Of a stretch of 57,420 nucleotides of DNA, positions 52,754 to 57,420 are shown one piece after another. Source of the stretch: Phycisphaerales bacterium. GTDB taxonomy: Bacteria; Planctomycetota; Phycisphaerae; Phycisphaerales; SM1A02. The notes beneath the pieces are model-generated. The model did no database searches, had not been told where the DNA came from, and worked only from the letters and a program-made list of their open reading frames with translations. How positions within the stretch are numbered: the first letter of the stretch is position 1; the number at the start of each line of letters is the position of its first letter. The position numbers were made by a program, and so were the translations under genes. Location: contig JANQEQ010000031.1 of the NCBI GenBank assembly GCA_028278245.1, positions 1 through 57,420 on the forward strand, written 5' to 3'.

Positions 52754-54016
52754 TTAATCATTCGCTTTCGACGGTGTGGACGGGTATGTGAGCTGCACTT
52801 CCTGTGGTGGTGATTCGTGGCCAAATTCAGGAAGTTCATCATCTTCTGGAGGCGTGATCTGCACGGCTTTTTCGCCAAGCTGTGTCTCGCCTCGTTGAAT
52901 TTTCTCCTGAAGGATACGGCACTCATCGAGCAGCCGTTCGAGGATCTGATCTTCAGGAACGTTGGCAACACGCTGACCCTGAACATATATGATTCCCCTC
53001 CGATCACCCGCAAACACGGCCACGTCAGCCCCCTCCGCTTCACCCGGACCATTGACTACACATCCCATGACTGCCACTTTGAGGGGAAGTTCGATATCTT
53101 GCTCCAGTTTTTCTCGAACATCCTGCACGAGTTGAAGCAGATCGACCTGGATCCGACCACATGTCGGACAAGCAATCAACTCTGCTCCTTTACGAGGTCG
53201 CAATCCGAGACAGGCCAGCATTTCAATACCGTCAGCGACTTCATATATCGGATCGCTGGCGTAACTGATGCGCAACGTGTCGCCGATACCCTGGGCAAGT
53301 AACGAGCCCAAGGCAACAATGGAACGAATGGAGCCTGTTTCTCTCGGGCCGGCGTGCGTAACCCCGAGATGAAGAGGGTAATCAAATCGTCGGGAAATCT
53401 CGGTATACACATCGATGACCAAAGAAGCATCCATCGATTTTGCGCTGAGACAGATCTCGTGAAAATCACGGGCTGTAAAGATATCGAGATACTCCTCGAG
53501 CTTTGCAATCATCAGCGCGATCGTATGTCCGTGCCGATGGGTGGAAAACACTTTCCCCAGTTCCTTCAGACGTTTCTTCTTATCCTTTCGCTCTACGATT
53601 GATCCTTCATTGACACCGACGCGAATGGGGATCGAGCGTTCTTTGCAGGCGTCGATCACACGATTAACCTGCTCTTGATCTGAGATGTTGCCGGGATTCA
53701 ATCGGATCTTATGGATTCCCGCTTCCACTGCCTCAAGCGCCCTTTGAAAATGAAAATGAACATCAGCGACCAGGGGAATCTGTGTCTGGCGAAGGATTTC
53801 AGGTAGTGCGTCGGTATCTTTACGTTCGGGGACAGCCACACGTACGAGATCAGCACCTGCTTCCGTGAGCCGATTGATCTCTTTCACGCAGGTATCAATG
53901 TCATGGGTGGGACAGGTGGTCATAGTCTGTACAGACACCGGTGCATCACCCCCGATATGCACGATGCCTACACGATCATCACCCAGGGTGATTTGGTGGG
54001 TCGTCTTTCTTGTCAT
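52754..54016 (-). CDS. ispG: 4-hydroxy-3-methylbut-2-enyl diphosphate synthase
   Basis: IspG reduces MEcPP to HMBPP in the MEP pathway with a [4Fe-4S] cluster. ATG 54016 was chosen because IspG begins with RKTTHQITLGDDRVGI; the frame to 54052 is longer. The 420-residue protein shows PVSVQTMTTCPTHD, the barrel end LACPTCGRIQVDL with two cluster cysteines, and the C-terminal CVVNGPGEAEGADVAVFAGD with the third. No large plant-type insertion domain is seen. An acidic, proline-rich tail of about 45 residues after the catalytic part is probably disordered. It is first in the isoprenoid block. Confidence 0.93.
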   Translation of the reverse strand: MTRKTTHQITLGDDRVGIVHIGGDAPVSVQTMTTCPTHDIDTCVKEINRLTEAGADLVRVAVPERKDTDALPEILRQTQIPLVADVHFHFQRALEAVEAGIHKIRLNPGNISDQEQVNRVIDACKERSIPIRVGVNEGSIVERKDKKKRLKELGKVFSTHRHGHTIALMIAKLEEYLDIFTARDFHEICLSAKSMDASLVIDVYTEISRRFDYPLHLGVTHAGPRETGSIRSIVALGSLLAQGIGDTLRISYASDPIYEVADGIEMLACLGLRPRKGAELIACPTCGRIQVDLLQLVQDVREKLEQDIELPLKVAVMGCVVNGPGEAEGADVAVFAGDRRGIIYVQGQRVANVPEDQILERLLDECRILQEKIQRGETQLGEKAVQITPPEDDELPEFGHESPPQEVQLTYPSTPSKAND

Positions 54017-54210
54017 AGATGGGATTCTAGAGAGCAGATAATGCCCGGCCAATAACTTTTTAACAATGACTTATCGGGCGGTATGAAACCTGATTTCCAT
54101 TTATGCAAGCGGTGATGCATTCTCAGGGGTGAAGAAGTCCAGGTCACGCTCAGGACGATTTGCTCAGTATCCGACATATCGGGTGTGGGTGGATAAGGAG
54201 TAGTTGCAGC

Positions 54211-55389
54211 ATGGCTTCAGAGGATTACAAGAGAACCGTACGCTTGGCAGATGCGAGTCGAGATGACCTTCTGAACAAACTTGATTCAACCTCACAGGAT
54301 GATGGAGGAATGCTGGATCAGCAAGTCGATAATCGTCGAGAGGATCGCCGACTGCAGTTCCGAGGGATTGACATAGCTGTGGTTGTTGAACACCCAGGGG
54401 GAGGCGTATCACGCATACTGGTCTGTCCACGAAATCTTTCATCCGGAGGGCTGGGATTTCTCCACGGTGGCTTCCTCTACACAAGTTCCCGATGTCGCAT
54501 TGTCATGCCGAAACTCGATGGTAAGGAATTCACCATCAATGGGACGATCATGAGTTGCCGCCACGTTCAGGGGCATGTACATGAAATCGGCGTCAAATTT
54601 GACAGTCGCATTGAACCTCAGATGTTCCTGCAGAGTGCTGTAGGACGCAGTTCAGCCAGTAATGAAGCATGTGAACTGTCCGATCTCCGTGGAAAAGTGC
54701 TCTACATGGAAGATTCTGCCATGGATGCTCGGTTATTCGAACATCATATTCAAGAGAGCGGGATTGATTTAAAAGTCGTTTCCACACCCGGTGCAGCACT
54801 TGATGAAATCAAAAAGAACCAATACGACATTGCCCTTTTGGATTTGAATTTACAGGGTGAGGATGGGGCAAAAATCATCTCTGAATTCCGTGCTCTGGGT
54901 TTTGAAGGTCCAGTAGCAGCAGTGACAGCAGAGACTGAAGCGTCACACCTCCAGAAGGCACGTGAAGCAGGTGCGTCAGACATTCTTCAGAAACCCTACC
55001 AACCTGAACAGCTCATTAACACTCTGGTGAATCTGCATCATCAATCTGGAGCAGTACTGGGCGGTGATCGTGTATACAGCTCACTCGATGATCAGGCCGG
55101 AATGCACGAATTGATCGAACAATACATAGAAGAAGCGCAACGCATTGCAGCGCAGCTCCAACGTGCAATATCCGAAGATAAAATTGATCAGGTTCGTGAA
55201 CTGACACAAACAATACGAGGTTCAGCTGAAGGATATGGATTTCCTTCACTCGGGGAAGCCGCAGAAGTGGCCGTTCGTGCCATCGATTCTTCCGGCTCAC
55301 TGAGTGAATCAATCCCCCAGTTGCGTCGGGTGACGTTGATTACCCAGAATCTCGCAATGCGGGAATCACAGAGAAAAGAAGCATCCTGA
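54211..55389 (+). CDS. PilZ, receiver and degenerate Hpt signalling protein
   Basis: ATG 54211 follows AAGGAG about 10 bases upstream; the frame from 54160 has no such site. The 392-residue protein has three domains. PilZ (about 40-140) has R42-R-E-D-R46 and N75-L-S-S-G-G80, the RxxxR and (D/N)xSxxG pair that binds cyclic di-GMP. The receiver domain (about 160-275) has E167-D168, phosphoacceptor D211 and K261. A helical domain (290-375) resembles an Hpt module, but the canonical His is Gln333 and the Lys is Arg336 in TQTIRGSAEG. It is therefore unlikely to be phosphorylated. Inference: it couples c-di-GMP and phosphorylation to a partner. Confidence 0.85.
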   Translation: MASEDYKRTVRLADASRDDLLNKLDSTSQDDGGMLDQQVDNRREDRRLQFRGIDIAVVVEHPGGGVSRILVCPRNLSSGGLGFLHGGFLYTSSRCRIVMPKLDGKEFTINGTIMSCRHVQGHVHEIGVKFDSRIEPQMFLQSAVGRSSASNEACELSDLRGKVLYMEDSAMDARLFEHHIQESGIDLKVVSTPGAALDEIKKNQYDIALLDLNLQGEDGAKIISEFRALGFEGPVAAVTAETEASHLQKAREAGASDILQKPYQPEQLINTLVNLHHQSGAVLGGDRVYSSLDDQAGMHELIEQYIEEAQRIAAQLQRAISEDKIDQVRELTQTIRGSAEGYGFPSLGEAAEVAVRAIDSSGSLSESIPQLRRVTLITQNLAMRESQRKEAS

Positions 55390-55446
55390 TTAAATTTGCC
55401 GTGGCTGTGTTTGCCATCTTGATCGAATGCTGGCGCATGCGTTGGA

Positions 55447-56241
55447 TCACTGTGGTTTTGTGGCTACTACAATGCACCTTGATGATTGACGGTTGAGTGG
55501 ATCTTTTTCAAACGATCCGTACAACGTTACATCGGAAAAACCACACAATTCCAGCATTTTCACGAGTTCATGAGGCATATACATGCGAACTGCCAGATTC
55601 TTTTCGACGCGCTGGCCATCAGGATAAATATAGGTCCACGTGGCCCGGATCATGCCGCGATGAAGATCGAGTTCAGGTTCATGAAGCACAATGAGATCAT
55701 TCTCGTCATCTGTTGATCGCCGATCGATAAACCACTGTCGGTAGGTTGCCATGATTTTGGGGATATTCATGTAATCCATAGCGAACAGTCCACCCGGTTT
55801 GAGAGAATCAAACGCGCGCTGTAAAACCAGGCGATTACGTACATCATCCTCTTCGTAACCAAAGCTGGTAAACCAGTTGATTGCAGCATCACAAAGTCTG
55901 GGCGAAACAAATTTGTGCGCATCGCCAACGTGAAAATCGCATTGGACATTTTCAGATTCTGCGCGCTGCGTGGCTGTGTCAATATATGAATCGGTAATAT
56001 CGACACCGACAATGTGGATTCCTCGCTGCGCCAGTGGAATGCTTAATCGACCCACACCGCAACACTGATCGAACAGTATCGAACCATTCTCCAGTGACAA
56101 TGCTGAACATAAGAAATCAACGGTCTCCTTCACCTTTTCATCATCTGCGAGGTCGCTCAAACCGTAGGCAGCATATTCATCATCGAAAAAATGATCCCAC
56201 CAGGGTGTTTGGTGTCTCGATGTATCGTTGGATGTTGGCAT
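55447..56241 (-). CDS. SAM-dependent class I methyltransferase
   Basis: ATG 56241 has GGAG 8 bases upstream, better than GTG 56250. The 264-residue protein has motif I as LFDQCCGVGRLSIPLAQRG, with the usual glycine pattern weakened, then GVDITDSYIDTATQ and AINWFTSFGYEEDDV as motif IV/V. A following segment LKPGGLFAMDYMNIPK is typical of the methyltransferase_11/25 group. The substrate is unknown. It is 38 bases downstream of the TetR gene, on the same strand, so the regulator may control it. Confidence 0.8.
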   Translation of the reverse strand: MPTSNDTSRHQTPWWDHFFDDEYAAYGLSDLADDEKVKETVDFLCSALSLENGSILFDQCCGVGRLSIPLAQRGIHIVGVDITDSYIDTATQRAESENVQCDFHVGDAHKFVSPRLCDAAINWFTSFGYEEDDVRNRLVLQRAFDSLKPGGLFAMDYMNIPKIMATYRQWFIDRRSTDDENDLIVLHEPELDLHRGMIRATWTYIYPDGQRVEKNLAVRMYMPHELVKMLELCGFSDVTLYGSFEKDPLNRQSSRCIVVATKPQ

Positions 56242-56288
56242 CCACCTCACTCCGGTGAAAGAAGTAAATATGAGAAACGCGCTGATTA

Positions 56289-56879
56289 CTATCGAGTGAT
56301 GAGTTCCTGGATAAGCTTTTCAATATCGTATTTGTGCGTGCTAGCTCGAGTTGAGATCTTGAATGGGGCTCGCATGCCGAAACCGATCGCCACGTCAATG
56401 AGGAGCCACGCGAACTCGTCTGCTGATTCACGTTGACCAATGGCTCCGGAATCCTGAAGTCGTTTCAACTCGTCACGAACAAAGCGGTGTAATTTTGATA
56501 TGTGTTGCCGAATAGCTTTGGCGATGGCAGGATCACAATCTACTTCACTCATCGCTTGAAATATAATTCGGTAAATTCCACGGCCCCGCTTGTGAGTGGC
56601 AGGATTTCCAGCCAGAAGAGTTTGAAGCCGTTTCATGGGATCGTCTACACCCTCGAGGGCTGTTTTCCAGGAACTGATAACTTCCTTGCCGATTTCTTCA
56701 ATCAACGTCACAAAGAGATCAAGCTTGTTCTGGAAGTGGCGGTAGAGGATCGGTTCGGTGATACCCGCCGATTGTGCGAGCAGAGCTGTGGTTGTGCCTC
56801 GATAACCGTTCTTGGCAAAGAGACCGGCTGACACTTCTAGTATTTGTCTTCGACGATCTGCCGCGCGCATCCGGGCCAT
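56289..56879 (-). CDS. TetR family transcriptional regulator
   Basis: The 196-residue protein has an N-terminal helix-turn-helix: RRRQILEVSAGLFAKNGYRGTTTALLAQSAGITEPILYRHFQNKLDLF, typical of TetR, where the recognition helix reads EPILYRHF. The rest is helical and holds the ligand and dimer regions, with LFVTLIEEIGKEV and a C-terminal VAIGFGMRAPF. Ligand unknown. It may regulate itself and the methyltransferase gene downstream, but no operator was identified in the short spacers. Confidence 0.88.
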   Translation of the reverse strand: MARMRAADRRRQILEVSAGLFAKNGYRGTTTALLAQSAGITEPILYRHFQNKLDLFVTLIEEIGKEVISSWKTALEGVDDPMKRLQTLLAGNPATHKRGRGIYRIIFQAMSEVDCDPAIAKAIRQHISKLHRFVRDELKRLQDSGAIGQRESADEFAWLLIDVAIGFGMRAPFKISTRASTHKYDIEKLIQELITR

Positions 56880-56945
56880 CAGAATCCACTTTCATAATTA
56901 ACCCGTTGAATAACTACAAAGGTGGATCATAGTGTAACGAACGGA

Positions 56946-57420
56946 TTATGCAGCTTCGGTCGATTGTGTTTTTTCTGAATCCGGGTGGATTTTCAACTCC
57001 ACCACACCTCCCGGGATAGTGAGTTCACTGATGGGGGTACCCTCTTTGATGATATCACCGTCCAAAGTTCGTATTACGATCTGCGGGTGTTTCTTGTCGT
57101 GTTCGTCCAGCCGGGCCTGCCAATGCTCCCGGACATCTTCATCAAGCTTGGTCCATGCGCCGCGTCCCCTGCACTTGGGAAATGCTGAGCAACTCAGCCA
57201 CGGGCCTCGTTTCCCTTTCCGCAGGTTCAGGTGAGCGTCACATTTCGGACAGGGTATGTCGGTAGGTAGTGGTGGTTGTGAGGGATATTTGATCAGATCT
57301 TTTTTATCCAGATTGATTACAAACCTGGTGTCCGGGTAATTCATTGAAGCGAGGAATTTGCCAAATCGGCCGGTACGCAGTTCCATCGGCGAACCATCTT
57401 CAGGGCAGGCGACATTGACT
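56946..57420 (-). CDS. topA: DNA topoisomerase I, C-terminal part
   Basis: The gene runs off the right edge; only the last 158 codons are visible. They contain a zinc-finger-type segment ACPEDGSPMELRTGRFGKFLA at the edge, then CPKCDAHLNLRKGKRGPWLSCSAFPKC, the four-cysteine topoisomerase zinc ribbon with FLACS-type spacing. After this comes a polar, non-conserved tail of about 60 residues. Topoisomerase I relaxes negatively supercoiled DNA; its catalytic tyrosine lies outside the window. The terminal tail VVELKIHPDSEKTQSTEAA is typical of a disordered end. Confidence 0.85.
   Translation of the reverse strand, partial: VNVACPEDGSPMELRTGRFGKFLASMNYPDTRFVINLDKKDLIKYPSQPPLPTDIPCPKCDAHLNLRKGKRGPWLSCSAFPKCRGRGAWTKLDEDVREHWQARLDEHDKKHPQIVIRTLDGDIIKEGTPISELTIPGGVVELKIHPDSEKTQSTEAA

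Noticed and set aside
1..57420. tRNA, rRNA, CRISPR arrays, insertion sequences and riboswitches
   Set aside because: I looked for tRNA-like arms, repeated spacers, terminal inverted repeats with transposases and known aptamer cores, including ahead of ribD and fusA, and found none that I could support.

Overview
The window looks like chromosomal DNA of a planctomycete, most likely a marine Phycisphaerae-type bacterium. The reasons are a secreted protein ending in two dockerin-like Ca-binding repeats, a DUF4159 protein fused to an alpha/alpha-toroid region, a DhnA-type class I fructose-bisphosphate aldolase, a four-gene GldA/F/G-like ABC operon, a DUF502 membrane protein, and many TlpA, VWA, PilZ and GAF regulatory or surface proteins. 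This lineage call is an inference from gene content. No rRNA or tRNA gene was recognised. Most of the window is ordinary core genome with genes on both strands in short operons.

Layout. 1-6.4 kb: the 3' end of a ComM-type ATPase gene, a secreted TlpA-VWA fusion, and a translationally coupled pair of iron-sulfur/FAD amine-oxidising enzymes. 6.6-13.1 kb: a dockerin-tagged exported protein, a GT4 glycogen-synthase-like enzyme, a small unknown protein, prmC, and a PAS-GAF-receiver signalling protein with what looks like a dead kinase dimerisation helix. 13.3-18.5 kb: a GldA/GldF/GldG/DUF4340-like ABC operon. 18.5-24.7 kb: ribD coupled to a membrane SpoIIE phosphatase, fusA, an unexplained 427-base gap, and a divergent RNase HII-like protein.

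24.7-28.8 kb is the accessory-looking part. mnmA is frameshifted at a run of ten G. A Y-family polymerase follows with its own promoter and a palindrome. Then comes a sharply AT-rich two-gene cassette: a small zinc ribbon and a predicted PD-(D/E)XK nuclease. This cassette is my best candidate for an undescribed system.

28.8-43.5 kb: a small membrane protein, fbaB with a strong terminator, a metal P-type ATPase carrying CPG instead of CPC, gpsA, a coupled hpf-ptsN-HPr operon, DUF502, a TPR-metallopeptidase-PDZ protein, a methyltransferase, dodecin, purN with a thioesterase, a GT2-methyltransferase fusion and an aldehyde dehydrogenase. 43.5-57.4 kb: the DUF4159 protein, SppA, a methyltransferase, a class I glutamine amidotransferase, a REPIN-like double hairpin, an HD-domain protein, an isoprenoid block (ispG, ispA, dxs) on the minus strand, a PilZ-receiver-degenerate Hpt protein, a methyltransferase, a TetR regulator and the 3' end of topA.

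How the genes relate. The MEP block makes isoprenoid precursors and prenyl diphosphates. hpf, ptsN and HPr are translationally coupled and link stationary-phase ribosome protection to PTS-type regulatory phosphotransfer. The GldA/F/G-like operon probably forms one membrane complex. Start codons were revised from the longest open frame wherever a Shine-Dalgarno sequence, family length or signal peptide argued for it. All functional calls rest on motifs read by eye, without database searches.
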